Shown: positions 26,815 through 38,482 of the stretch, piece by piece
How the letters are laid out: the number at the start of each line of letters is the position of its first letter
Numbering within the stretch: position 1 is the first letter of the stretch
NCBI GenBank assembly: GCA_950096985.1
Contig: CATNBA010000003.1
Coordinates: 1-64,000, forward strand
DNA: 64,000 bases
Source of the DNA: an uncultured Candidatus Melainabacteria bacterium
GTDB taxonomy: Bacteria > Cyanobacteriota > Vampirovibrionia > Gastranaerophilales > Gastranaerophilaceae
Direction: 5' to 3'
Translations under genes and position numbers: made by a program
The notes under the pieces: model-generated
What the model was told of the DNA's origin: nothing
Databases searched by the model: none
Seen by the model: only the letters and a program-made list of their open reading frames with translations

Positions 26815-27366
26815 TTGAATTGTTCTTAATATCATATAATATCTGTGGCTTCCCCAATAAATTATTATTGAAACGAAATTATCTTCCAAATCAGTTGCCT
26901 CTAAAAATGTTTCGGGAGCAGGTTTTCTCTGAGAAGATTTTACGTGTTTACCAACGAAGTCATGGAATTTTAAATGAAATTTTTGTGCAGGGGTTAATTT
27001 AATTTTTGGCAGGTTTTCGTCATAAAATCCCATAGGAACTATTTCTCTGTTATAAGCAGGGATTATGTATTTTACCTTACCCTGTTCTTTGAAAAGTATA
27101 TACCAGCTTCCCTTATGTTCGCGTGGTGTTAAAAGATAGTAACCAGGTTCAATCATGGTTTTTTTGAAAAACAAAGGAGCTGTTAATCTGAATAATGGAT
27201 ATGGTGACCAGGAGGTATCTTTTACATCATACATTTCACCAGGATCAATGTTGTGTATATATGAAAAATCAGCAGGTTCAAGTTCCCTGTATATTTGTTC
27301 GTAATCCGTATCAGCATAAGCTATTCCGGCAAACAATAAAATCAAAATTAATAAAAACTTTTTCAT
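26809..27366 (-). CDS. Exported protein of unknown function
   Basis: The 185-residue protein has a signal peptide (MKKFLLILILLFAGIAYA) and a mature part rich in Tyr, Trp, Pro and Lys, with YYLLTPREHKGSWYILF. It overlaps the end of the convergent DUF6492-like gene by 6 nt. A TAAAAT box ends 6 nt before the ATG. No family was recognised. Confidence 0.65.
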   Translation of the reverse strand: MKKFLLILILLFAGIAYADTDYEQIYRELEPADFSYIHNIDPGEMYDVKDTSWSPYPLFRLTAPLFFKKTMIEPGYYLLTPREHKGSWYILFKEQGKVKYIIPAYNREIVPMGFYDENLPKIKLTPAQKFHLKFHDFVGKHVKSSQRKPAPETFLEATDLEDNFVSIIIYWGSHRYYMILRTIQL

Positions 27367-27446
27367 ATTTATATTTTAACTATTAAGTTGAAAAAAGCAA
27401 GTCTTTTTGTTAGTATTCTTTTATATGATTTTAAAGGAGAAATTTT

Positions 27447-30626
<3,180 letters not shown>

Positions 30627-30630
<4 letters not shown>

Positions 30631-31373
30631 AGAAATTCTTATTATTAACTGTAGCATCAGCACTTGTACTGGGCTGTATGTCAACTCAGGCTATTACAAC
30701 CAATACCGGTATTGAGAGAGGTTACATTGCAGTAAGCACAACGGCTAATGCAGAACTTGCTCCGGATGTTGCAGAAGTATCTATTGCAGTTCAAACTTAT
30801 GACAACAAATCTATGCAAAAGGCTACTATCCAAAATAAAGAGATTTCAGAAAAAGTTATAGCTGAATTAAAAGCAATGATTAATACGGCAAACGGTGATT
30901 TTATCAAAACAACTGATTACAATGCATCTCCTCTTTATTCTTATTCCGGCAGTAAAAGATCGCTTGATAAATATCAAGTATCAAATTCTGTAATTGTTCA
31001 TACTAAATCAATTGATAAACTTGGAGCAATGATTGATAAAGCAATTGCTCTTGGTGCAACAAATGTTAATAGTCTTACTTTCTCAGTATCAAATTATGAA
31101 AATGAGTGTAACAATTTGTTGGGAATTGCATCTAAAAGAGCGAGATACAGAGCTGATGCTGTTGCAAAGGCTGTACCTACATCTATTACAGGAATTAGGT
31201 CAATGGATGTATCTTGTAGTGCAAATAATGCAGTACGAACTCAATATCGTATGATGAAGTCAAACATGATGATGGATGCTGGAGGTGCAGCTCCGGAGGC
31301 AGCATCTACTTCAATTGAAAGCGGTGTTGTTAAAATATATGCAAATGTAAACGCAAGCTATTTTGTAAAATAA
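30627..31373 (+). CDS. SIMPL-domain (DUF541) exported protein
   Basis: The 248-residue protein has a signal peptide with a possible lipobox near LVLGC, then a SIMPL domain: GYIAVSTTANAELAPDVAEV, DYNASPLYSYSG and a C-terminal YANVNASYFVK. Members are periplasmic or outer-membrane proteins with ill-defined roles in stress or interaction. It closes the speB-ligA operon, followed by a terminator. Confidence 0.85.
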
Positions 31374-31392
31374 TAGCGAATAGGTTTTAAAA

Positions 31393-31427
31393 TAAAAAAA
31401 GCGGGTATTTACCTGCTTTTTTTATTT
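31393..31427. terminator. Bidirectional terminator
   Basis: GCGGGT pairs with ACCTGC (one G-U) between A-runs and T-runs, serving the SIMPL gene and the convergent NAGPA gene. Confidence 0.88.
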
Positions 31428-32216
31428 TACTATCATAAATGATTTTAAACTTCTTCCTGCACCATCGCCAATTGTAGAAGTTATATTATACTGTTTCAGG
31501 TAATTCATTGAGGTGGAGCTTCCGCCATCAAATGCCATTGCTCTATCCCAACCAAGTTTTTTTACATATTCTTGAACTTCATACAAATCCATTGGGTGTT
31601 CGTCTGTAATAATTAATATTTGAGCATCTTCATTTTTTATACCGATAATAGTTCTTGAAGTTTTATGCAATACTGAGCAGCTTTCACGAATAATATTTCC
31701 TTCAGCATCTTTCACTATAAAAAATTCTTCTTCCAGTCTTAGCTGCGGGTAAATTAACGGACCTCCCTGTGCTGATGTTATAATATTGCATCCGAAATCA
31801 ACAGAACTTTTATGGGGAACAATTTCATAATGGCGTTTGCCATCAGAACATTCTACAACGCGAAATTCTGTTCTGTTTAAAATTTTATCAATGTTGCGTC
31901 TTAAAATTGAACTTGATAATAAACTCTGGTTTACAAGAGGGTCTTCAACAGTGTTTCGGTCGGTTACAATATAAGAAATTGATTTTTCGTTATTAGGGTC
32001 AAAATACCCTGCATTAATCGTAAGCTTTGCTTTAGCTCTCTGATGTGCCTCTTTATTAGTTATAAGACTTTCTGAACTAATGAAATGAATACGTTTTTTA
32101 ATCTTTTCACCGGTCAAAGATATATGGTAAATCCCGTCATTATAATCAATATTAATCCCTGCATTTGCACTGCATGATGTAAGAATTAATGCCAATATCA
32201 ATAATAATTTTTTCAT
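31422..32216 (-). CDS. NAGPA-type phosphodiester glycosidase domain protein, exported
   Basis: The 264-residue protein has a signal peptide with LTSC as possible lipid site, then KLTINAGYFDP and AFDGGSSTSMNY, the signature of the phosphodiester glycosidase (NAGPA) family. Such proteins remove or modify sugar-phosphate caps, or act on surface glycans in bacteria. It lies 2 nt downstream of the lpt gene pair, so it may be part of the same operon. Confidence 0.82.
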   Translation of the reverse strand: MKKLLLILALILTSCSANAGINIDYNDGIYHISLTGEKIKKRIHFISSESLITNKEAHQRAKAKLTINAGYFDPNNEKSISYIVTDRNTVEDPLVNQSLLSSSILRRNIDKILNRTEFRVVECSDGKRHYEIVPHKSSVDFGCNIITSAQGGPLIYPQLRLEEEFFIVKDAEGNIIRESCSVLHKTSRTIIGIKNEDAQILIITDEHPMDLYEVQEYVKKLGWDRAMAFDGGSSTSMNYLKQYNITSTIGDGAGRSLKSFMIVK

Positions 32217-32217
32217 A

Positions 32218-33333
32218 TTATAAATCCTTTGATTTGTAGAATGCTATGATTGCGCAAAGAAATGCGAAAGGTGGAAATACTGCTGTTATAAACGGATGGA
32301 GAACACCTTTTTCTGCTAACAAATCGAAGAAAGGCAAAGTTATGTAATATACAAAAATACATCCGATTGCAATTGTAAACCCTATTAATTTCTGTTCTCT
32401 TGGTTTGCTGAAACCTAGCAATGTACCCATAATTGCAAGTAATACGCACACAAAGGGGTGGAAAAATCTTTGCAGGTATTTATTAAGCATATATCTGTAT
32501 TCTTCATCTAAATTTTCTTTTTTAAGAAGTTTTATGTAGCTTTTGAGATTACGATTATTTATTTCGCGTTCTTTTTTGACTGAATGGGTCATAAGCGTAA
32601 AGGCATTTTTTGCATCTTCACCCTCAAGAATATTCATCGTAGGGAATTTGTTTATGTCAATAAATATGCCGTCGTTTGATATTTGATATTGTGTAATATC
32701 GCTTAAAACCCATTTATCCGGGTAATTTTTACCTGTTTTTGCATGATAAATATTGTTCAATTGATGAACATCATTATATTTTTTTGTTTGAAAATCCAAA
32801 ACAATTACGTTGTACATTGTGTTTTTAGAAAATTTTGAAACAATAACGGACTTTGTAGGCACGTCATTTTTATCTTTCTGTGTATAAATATATTGTGTAG
32901 AAATATATCCGCCTTTTATGGCTATTTTTTTGTTTACCGCATATGGTATAAGCTTATCTCCCGTAACAAAACAAAGTCCTGTGACAATAAAGCTTAAAAC
33001 AAGAACCGGTGCCAGAATTCTCTGGAAAGATAAGCCTACTGCGCGAAAAATTGTAAGTTCGCTGTCTTTACTAAGTTTATCAAACGTAAAAAGTGTACCT
33101 AAAAGTAACCCTACAGGAAATGCTTTTCCCAGAATAAGCGGGAGTTCGTAAAATATGACGAGTATAGCTGTTTTAACACCATATTCGCCTGCAAGGGTCT
33201 TTTTAATTGTGCTTAAAAGCATTTCAGGAGCAATCCATACAACAGTGAACAGTAATATGGACACAAAAGTTGCCATCATTACCTGATTAAATATATATCT
33301 GTCATAAATAGTTATTTTAGGAAAAAGTTTCAT
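32218..33333 (-). CDS. LptF/LptG-family LPS transport permease
   Basis: The 371-residue protein has the Lpt permease layout: N-terminal IYDRYIFNQ and three to four membrane segments, a periplasmic jellyroll (about residues 130-260) and C-terminal helices. Only one permease gene is adjacent to lptB. In Enterobacteria two (lptF and lptG) form a heterodimer; here the partner may lie elsewhere or the complex may be a homodimer. It overlaps lptB by one base. Confidence 0.85.
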   Translation of the reverse strand: MKLFPKITIYDRYIFNQVMMATFVSILLFTVVWIAPEMLLSTIKKTLAGEYGVKTAILVIFYELPLILGKAFPVGLLLGTLFTFDKLSKDSELTIFRAVGLSFQRILAPVLVLSFIVTGLCFVTGDKLIPYAVNKKIAIKGGYISTQYIYTQKDKNDVPTKSVIVSKFSKNTMYNVIVLDFQTKKYNDVHQLNNIYHAKTGKNYPDKWVLSDITQYQISNDGIFIDINKFPTMNILEGEDAKNAFTLMTHSVKKEREINNRNLKSYIKLLKKENLDEEYRYMLNKYLQRFFHPFVCVLLAIMGTLLGFSKPREQKLIGFTIAIGCIFVYYITLPFFDLLAEKGVLHPFITAVFPPFAFLCAIIAFYKSKDL

Positions 33334-34058
33334 TATAAAGCAAAATCCTTTCCTAAATAGAATTCTTTTGCAACAGGGTCAACTGCTACATCTGTACTTT
33401 TACCCTGAATTTTAATTTTACCGTCGAAAATTACGTATGCTCTATCAGTGATAGAAAGAGTTGCTTTAGGGTTGTGGTCGGTAATCAATACACCCAAACC
33501 TTTATCCTCTGAAATTTTTCTTATGTTGTCTTTAATTTCACCTATTGCAATAGGGTCAATACCTGCAAAAGGTTCATCCAAAAGCATAAAATCCGGGCTG
33601 GCTGCAAGTGCTCTTGCAATTTCTACCCTTCTTCTTTCGCCGCCTGATAATGCGACAGCCGGAGAAGTTCGAAGTTTTGCTACCCCAAATTCAGATAAAA
33701 GTTCTTCTAGTTTCTTCCTTTTTTCATTAACAGTAAGTTTGTCGTTCATTTCAAGAACAAGTTTGATGTTATCTTCAACAGAAAGTTTTCTGAAAATAGA
33801 TGCCTCTTGCGGGAGATATCCGATACCTGCTTTTGCACGTTCATTCATAGGCCACGCTGAAATATCTTCACCGTCAAGGAAAATATGACCTTTATTTGGT
33901 TTAACAAGTCCTACAACCATATAAAATGTAGTTGTTTTACCTGCCCCGTTAGGTCCTAAAAGACAAACAACTTCGCCTTTATTTATATCAAAAGTTACAT
34001 CATTAACAACACTTCTGTCACCGTATATCTTAATTAAATTTCTAGCTTCAATCCTCAT
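33333..34058 (-). CDS. lptB: LPS export ATPase LptB
   Basis: The 241-residue ABC ATPase has Walker A GPNGAGKTT, signature LSGGERRRVEIARALA, Walker B FMLLDEPFAGID and the H-loop LITDHN, with the LptB-like GYLPQEASIF. It powers LPS extraction from the inner membrane. ATG 34058 follows GAGGGG; a start at 34091 is rejected. Confidence 0.95.
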   Translation of the reverse strand: MRIEARNLIKIYGDRSVVNDVTFDINKGEVVCLLGPNGAGKTTTFYMVVGLVKPNKGHIFLDGEDISAWPMNERAKAGIGYLPQEASIFRKLSVEDNIKLVLEMNDKLTVNEKRKKLEELLSEFGVAKLRTSPAVALSGGERRRVEIARALAASPDFMLLDEPFAGIDPIAIGEIKDNIRKISEDKGLGVLITDHNPKATLSITDRAYVIFDGKIKIQGKSTDVAVDPVAKEFYLGKDFAL

Positions 34059-34244
34059 AATACCCCTCGCTAATAATATTATATTGTACATTAAAAAAAT
34101 ATTTATTCAATGTAAATAAATGTAAATATATCTGCGATATATGTTATGTATATATAAAACGTAGGAATAAATAAAATATAAACCATTTTCTTTTTCTTTA
34201 TTTTCTCCTACACACACTTAAACCTTTTACCAAATATGAGATTG

Positions 34245-34275
34245 GCCGTTTAGTAAACCAAAACGGCTTTTTTAT
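34245..34275 (+). terminator. Terminator with no annotated upstream gene
   Basis: GCCGTTT (34245-34251) pairs with AAACGGC and is followed by six T. No plus-strand gene precedes it, so it may end a small RNA from 34.1-34.2 kb or insulate the pilin promoter. The remainder of 34092-34244 is very AT-rich and shows nothing else. Confidence 0.75.
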
Positions 34276-34303
34276 TGAAATTAATTTGTGTAGGTACTAT
34301 AAT
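34275..34303 (+). promoter_or_regulatory. Promoter of the first prepilin gene
   Basis: TTGAAA (34275-34280) and TATAAT (34298-34303) are exactly 17 nt apart, 34 nt before the ATG at 34337. Confidence 0.8.
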
Positions 34304-34336
34304 GAAATAGTAGTTATTTTAATAGGAGTAGGATTT

Positions 34337-35051
34337 ATGAAAAATCATGAAACATTATTAAAAACCTTCGGGGGGGGGGGGCCCTCGTAGCAAGCATTGC
34401 CGCTTGACCCGCCACCTTGGGCTTTGTAAAAATTTTAAAGGTGCATTTACGTTAGCAGAGGTTTTGGTTACACTTGGAATTATTGGTGTTGTGTCTGCAA
34501 TGACCTTACCGACACTTGTAAAAAATCATCAGCGTCAGGTTTATGTAACTCAGTTACAAAAGGTTTATAATGAGTTGGCACAAGCTATGGAAACTGCAAT
34601 TACGGATCGTAATGCTGTTTCTTTCAAAGAAATAAATATTAGTAATGCAGATTTCTTGCGAAATTATTTTAAAACTGTAAAAATGTGTAATGATAGCGAA
34701 GATGGATTAAAAGAATGTTTTGCTGATGAATACAAAAATTTAAACGGTAAGTCAATAAGGCTAAGGAATTTTGTGCATGGAGACTGTGCTGTTTTAGCAA
34801 GCGGAGCAGCGCTTTGTATTTATGGCAATGGTTGGCCATATATAAATGTGGATGTCAATGGAAAGCAAGGTCCAAATATTTATGGTCGTGATTTATTTAA
34901 TTTTATAGTTGATGAACATGCAACTATTCAATCAGCCGATTATTGGTTGAGTGAAGAAGAACTGCGAACAACTTGTTCTTCAGCTACAGAAGGTCAATAT
35001 GGTTCTTGTTTTGGGCGTATTTTAAATGACGGTTGGAAAATGGACTATTAA
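34337..35051 (+). CDS. Type IV prepilin-like protein, phase-variable, OFF by frame in this sequence
   Basis: ATG 34337 with TAGGAGTAGG ribosome site starts MKNHETLLKTF and enters a tract of 12 G (34370-34381). In that frame translation stops at TAG 34388. Losing one G (or gaining two) joins it to an open frame running to 35051: a repeat-derived linker and then FKGAFTLAEVLVTLGIIGVV, a prepilin N-terminal motif with the cleavage-site region and hydrophobic helix. The mature part has cysteines and a GNGWPYINVDVNGKQGPN segment shared in style with the second prepilin gene (43.6 kb). An internal TTG at 34404 is not the natural start. Confidence 0.8.
34370..34381 (+). repeat. Poly-G tract (12 G) inside the first prepilin gene
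   Basis: Twelve consecutive G lie in codons 12-15. Eleven G would make the frame open through to the pilin body; twelve place it out of frame. Confidence 0.9.
34391..34445 (+). repeat. Double-hairpin repeat, copy inside prepilin coding sequence
   Basis: CAAGC-ATTGCC-GCTTG (34391-34406) and ACCCGCCACCTTGGGCTTTG match the element at 40.1 kb. Here it is read as protein between the G tract and the pilin motif. The preceding AAAACCTTCGG (34361-34371) is shared with the 40.1-kb copy too. Confidence 0.65.
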
Positions 35052-35076
35052 AAAACTCCCGAAAGGGAGTTTTTTA
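35050..35076. terminator. Terminator between prepilin 1 and trpS
   Basis: AACTCCC-GAAA-GGGAGTT followed by T-run; it overlaps the trpS stop and can serve both convergent genes. Confidence 0.9.
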
Positions 35077-36075
35077 ATACATGCCAATGATGTTTCTTAC
35101 CTCTTGAAGTATTTTTTGAGCTTCTTTGCGGGCTTTTTCAGAGCCCTCACGGATAATTCTTTCAACTTCTTCTGGGTGTTCTTCGTAATATCTTCTTTTT
35201 TCTCTTATTGGTGCAAATTTTTCGTTGATTAGTGCTCCGAGTTGGCGCTTGCAGTCTGCACATCCGCGCAAGCCTTTTTCACATTCGCATCTTACTGTAT
35301 CAATCTGTTCTTTATCGCCGAAAATCTGCCAATATTTGAACGCAACTTCGCAATCAGCGGGGTGGCCCGGGTCATCTTTGCGCATTCTGCTTCTGTCTGT
35401 TATTGCACTCATGATTTTCTTTGCAGTAACTTCTTCTGTATCCGAAATTTTTATATCATTTTGGAAAGATTTACCCATTTTGTTACCGTCAAGTCCGCAA
35501 ATCAGTGAGCATTCATTTAGGATTGGTTTTGGTTCATTAAAGAATTCTGTTTTATAAATATTGTTGAAACGTCTTGCAATATCTCTGGTAATCTCAATAT
35601 GTGCAACCTGATCAATGCCTACAGGTACTGCTGTTGCATTAAACATCATAATATCTGCACTCATTAAAACCGGATATCCCATTAAACCGTAGCTGATTTG
35701 AGAATTTGCTCCCTCTTTAGTTCTTAAAATTTTTGCCATATCTTTAAGAGTTGGGTCACGCTCAACCCAGTTTTGCGGTGTTACCATACTAAGATATATA
35801 TTTAATTCAGCTATTTCAGGCACTAAAGATTGCACATAGATTGTAGAAATTTCAGGATTAATCCCGCATGCTAACCAATCTATTACAACATCTTTTACAT
35901 CCTGTTTTAAGTTTTCTGTTTTATCGTATTTTGTTGTAAGTGCGTGCCAATCAGCAACGAAGAAAAAGCTTTCATATTCATGTTGAAGCTTAACCCAGTT
36001 TTGTATTACACCAAGATAATGCCCCAAATGTAATTTCCCTGTTGATCTCATTCCTGATACTATTCGTTTTGTCAT
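35074..36075 (-). CDS. trpS: Tryptophanyl-tRNA synthetase
   Basis: The 333-residue class I synthetase has SGMRSTGKLHLGHYLG with the HIGH-like site HLGH and GNKMGKSFQN as KMSKS-like loop. It charges tRNA-Trp. ATG 36075 follows TAGGAGA, and a TATAAT lies at the edge of a 21-bp tandem repeat array upstream. CxxC pairs near residue 266-280 (CECEKGLRGCADC) could bind zinc or a cluster. Confidence 0.95.
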   Translation of the reverse strand: MTKRIVSGMRSTGKLHLGHYLGVIQNWVKLQHEYESFFFVADWHALTTKYDKTENLKQDVKDVVIDWLACGINPEISTIYVQSLVPEIAELNIYLSMVTPQNWVERDPTLKDMAKILRTKEGANSQISYGLMGYPVLMSADIMMFNATAVPVGIDQVAHIEITRDIARRFNNIYKTEFFNEPKPILNECSLICGLDGNKMGKSFQNDIKISDTEEVTAKKIMSAITDRSRMRKDDPGHPADCEVAFKYWQIFGDKEQIDTVRCECEKGLRGCADCKRQLGALINEKFAPIREKRRYYEEHPEEVERIIREGSEKARKEAQKILQEVRNIIGMY

Positions 36076-36092
36076 TCTTTTATCTCCTACAT

Positions 36093-36197
36093 ATTTATTA
36101 TACCAGTAATAAATTTTTATAATTTAATAATAAATTATCATAATCTAGTAATAGATTATCATAATTCAATAATAAATTATTATAACTTAATAATAAA
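36093..36197. repeat. Tandem 21-bp repeats upstream of trpS
   Basis: Five units, the best three being 36135-36155, 36156-36176 and 36177-36197, follow the pattern TTATCATAATYYARTAATARA. On the minus strand each unit contains a TTATRATAA-like box, one of which is the trpS -10. The period is two helical turns. Confidence 0.85.
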
Positions 36198-36224
36198 TTG
36201 ACTAACAATCATGATTATCATACG

Positions 36225-36320
36225 TTTATAGATAAGAGGAAACGGAGTGAATATCTCCGACTGCTGCCGCAGCCGTAAAAGTCGGAATACTTGTTGCATT
36301 ATCTACGTGCAGAATAGATA
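36225..36320 (+). promoter_or_regulatory. Cobalamin riboswitch upstream of an unknown operon
   Basis: The core GAGGAAACGGAGTGAA, TCTCCGACTGCTGCCGCAG, CCGTAAAAGTCGGAATAC follows the conserved cobalamin-riboswitch order (GGAA, GGUGAAAAUCC-like hairpin, CUG-CCGCA-CGUAA, AGUCGGAAUAC). A TGCA hairpin follows, then the ribosome site GAGG of the next gene. TACG in that hairpin can pair with CGTA of the core. A TTGACT box at 36198 may be the promoter. Confidence 0.8.
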
Positions 36321-36332
36321 TGTGAGGATTTA

Positions 36333-37004
36333 ATGTCACTTGGCGCAGTAAAAACGAATAGCTCGAGAGTAGGTACGTGTCCGCACGGACTGCCGCTCGG
36401 TGCATGCCCTATCTGTAACGGCATGGGCGGAGGAGGAATGAAAAAAGCCGATTTCTCTGCAAAACCCGGTGAAATGAGTTGGAGCCAATGCGCCGCAATC
36501 GGGGCCTTTTTAAAAGCTCAGAAAATGGCACAACAAGCACGAGAACAGGATGCCGTAACATTTGCACAAAAAGCACAGGCTTTTCAAAATGCAATGATGA
36601 ATAATTCGCAAAAACTTGCCAATATCGCGCAAATGATTACGCAGACTATGCCTTCAATAATTGCCAAACCTGTAAATTTTGTACTAAATACAATTCTTGG
36701 CGGTGCAGTCAGGATGGTCGCAAATATTGCAAATTTTATTCAAACTGTTCATCAAAAATTGGCTGATATTTCTGATAAATTAACTGCAATGATGGGTGAA
36801 TTAAAAGCCTCTATTGAAAAGAAAATATCTGAGGCATTAAAGGATTTTAAAAAGAAAATAAAGTCACTGTTTTCAATATTTAAACCGTTAGATGCGGAAA
36901 ATGAAGAAAAACAAATTGATGAAACAAAAAGAACATTTGAACTGAAAACATTTATACATGATTTGTATAAAAAATTAACCGACAAGGAAGAAAAAGATGA
37001 TTAG
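36333..37004 (+). CDS. Zinc-motif helical protein of unknown function in a B12-riboswitch operon
   Basis: The 223-residue protein starts with a likely metal site CPHGLPLGACPIC (residues 17-29) and GGGGM. A Gln/Ala-rich helical region follows, then a hydrophobic stretch (IIAKPVNFVLNTILGGAV, about 110-127) and a Lys-rich coiled region to the end. ATG 36333 follows GTGAGGA. It overlaps the next gene by 8 nt. The riboswitch suggests expression when B12 is low. I do not recognise the family. Confidence 0.75.
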   Translation: MSLGAVKTNSSRVGTCPHGLPLGACPICNGMGGGGMKKADFSAKPGEMSWSQCAAIGAFLKAQKMAQQAREQDAVTFAQKAQAFQNAMMNNSQKLANIAQMITQTMPSIIAKPVNFVLNTILGGAVRMVANIANFIQTVHQKLADISDKLTAMMGELKASIEKKISEALKDFKKKIKSLFSIFKPLDAENEEKQIDETKRTFELKTFIHDLYKKLTDKEEKDD

Positions 37005-38472
37005 TCCACTCCATGATGCAGAAATGGTAAGACAGCAAAGAAATTTAACTAACTCTCAAAAGCGCTCAAGTATGGAAACGCGCGAAGGTGTACTGGTTGC
37101 AAATTTTATAAAAGATAAAGATTGCCCAGAGTGTGCAGTAAACCTGAATGATACAATGGACACGCTTGTAATTTCCAAAAATACAGCAATGCCGGAACAG
37201 TTATATAAAAAAGATAAAGCACAAAAAAGTTTAATCCCGATAAGTGCTCTGTCATTAGGAGTAATGAGCGTAATTGCAGGAGTTGCGGCTCTAGTGCATC
37301 ATACTTCAAAAATTAATCTTACAATGGATAATTTGAAACGTGTGCCGCCAACTGTTCGAAATGTTGCAATTAACAGTGAAACAATTCAGGCATTATACAG
37401 AATTGTAGAATGTCCGAACTATAAGACAATCCAAGCGGGTGTAGGTGTATTTTCACTTACGGCAATGGCTTTTATGGGCAAAACATTTTTTGACGGGTTT
37501 AAAGATGTCTGGGTAAGAAAAAAAGAAGCGGATATTCAAAAAAATCTTCAGGAAAAACTTATTGATATTGAAACCCAATCTTTTGCCGGAAAAATTCAAA
37601 TTACAAGAAGTATGCTTTCTCAAAAGGCTATTGAACTTGGAAAATACTTGAACTATGAGCCAAAACACAGGTATGAAGAAACTTTCAAAGCTTTAATGTT
37701 TAAGGGTAACGGTAAGGAAAATTCTGAAAAACAAAAAAATATTAATTATATACTTTTGGGTCTGGGAACTTTAGCGGGAATTGCCGGCTTGGGCTTTTTA
37801 TCTTTAAAACTTCTTACAAGAAGTAAAGGTCATATAGAAAAATTTATTAAAGAAACAAATAACGAAATTACAAAAGTAGTTGAAAATTCCACGGAAAAGA
37901 CAAAAGCGCAGGATATGCTTAACCTTGAAAATCTTTTTAAAACAGCTGAAACAAAAGAAGATGCAATAAGAGAGTTCTTGAAACCGCTGAATTGGAGTGA
38001 TAAAGAAGAATATATTAAACGTCTGTCACGCGAGATTAATAAGTCTACGGTTGATGCAAATATATATTGTGGCGGCGGCAAAACCCCGAAACCTACATTC
38101 TATTCGCACGTTGACGATTACAGAGCATTTTTATATAATTATCTGCTTGATACCGAAAACAAACAATTCAGAGCATTATTCCTCGGTACAACAGGTCTGA
38201 CCGCAATCGGATACGGCGGTAAACTCGCCGGTGATGCAATAAAAGAAGTTCAGGTTAAAAAACTTAATGCTGATACAGAGGCAGAACTACAACAAAGACT
38301 TGTTTCAACTGAACTTAAAAACTTTAAATCTAAAAAGGATTCTGCAATTCAGCCTCTGATGGATGAATTTTACAAACAGGCGCGTGAAGGTAAACCTAAA
38401 GAAGAATTAAAAGTAATGGCAGAGAATATATTGTTTGAAATCAAAAACGGACCTCCGTTTGTTTATTCGTAA
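36997..38472 (+). CDS. Multi-pass membrane protein of unknown function
   Basis: The 491-residue protein has hydrophobic segments near residues 76-95, 150-168, 250-272 and 395-412, separated by long charged helices. A CPEC pair (about residue 46-49) resembles the metal motif of the preceding gene. It is translationally linked to its neighbours (8-nt overlap upstream, 10-nt gap downstream). No similarity to B12 transporters such as BtuCD or ECF components was seen. Confidence 0.7.
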   Translation: MISPLHDAEMVRQQRNLTNSQKRSSMETREGVLVANFIKDKDCPECAVNLNDTMDTLVISKNTAMPEQLYKKDKAQKSLIPISALSLGVMSVIAGVAALVHHTSKINLTMDNLKRVPPTVRNVAINSETIQALYRIVECPNYKTIQAGVGVFSLTAMAFMGKTFFDGFKDVWVRKKEADIQKNLQEKLIDIETQSFAGKIQITRSMLSQKAIELGKYLNYEPKHRYEETFKALMFKGNGKENSEKQKNINYILLGLGTLAGIAGLGFLSLKLLTRSKGHIEKFIKETNNEITKVVENSTEKTKAQDMLNLENLFKTAETKEDAIREFLKPLNWSDKEEYIKRLSREINKSTVDANIYCGGGKTPKPTFYSHVDDYRAFLYNYLLDTENKQFRALFLGTTGLTAIGYGGKLAGDAIKEVQVKKLNADTEAELQQRLVSTELKNFKSKKDSAIQPLMDEFYKQAREGKPKEELKVMAENILFEIKNGPPFVYS

Positions 38473-38482
38473 GGCGGTAATT

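Noticed and set aside
34404..35051. Prepilin gene read from an internal TTG
   Set aside because: The TTG lies inside a repeat-derived segment without a ribosome site. ATG 34337 has a good promoter and ribosome site and connects to the same frame if one G is removed.
36093..36197. CRISPR array
   Set aside because: The units are head-to-tail 21-mers without spacers, and no cas genes are near.
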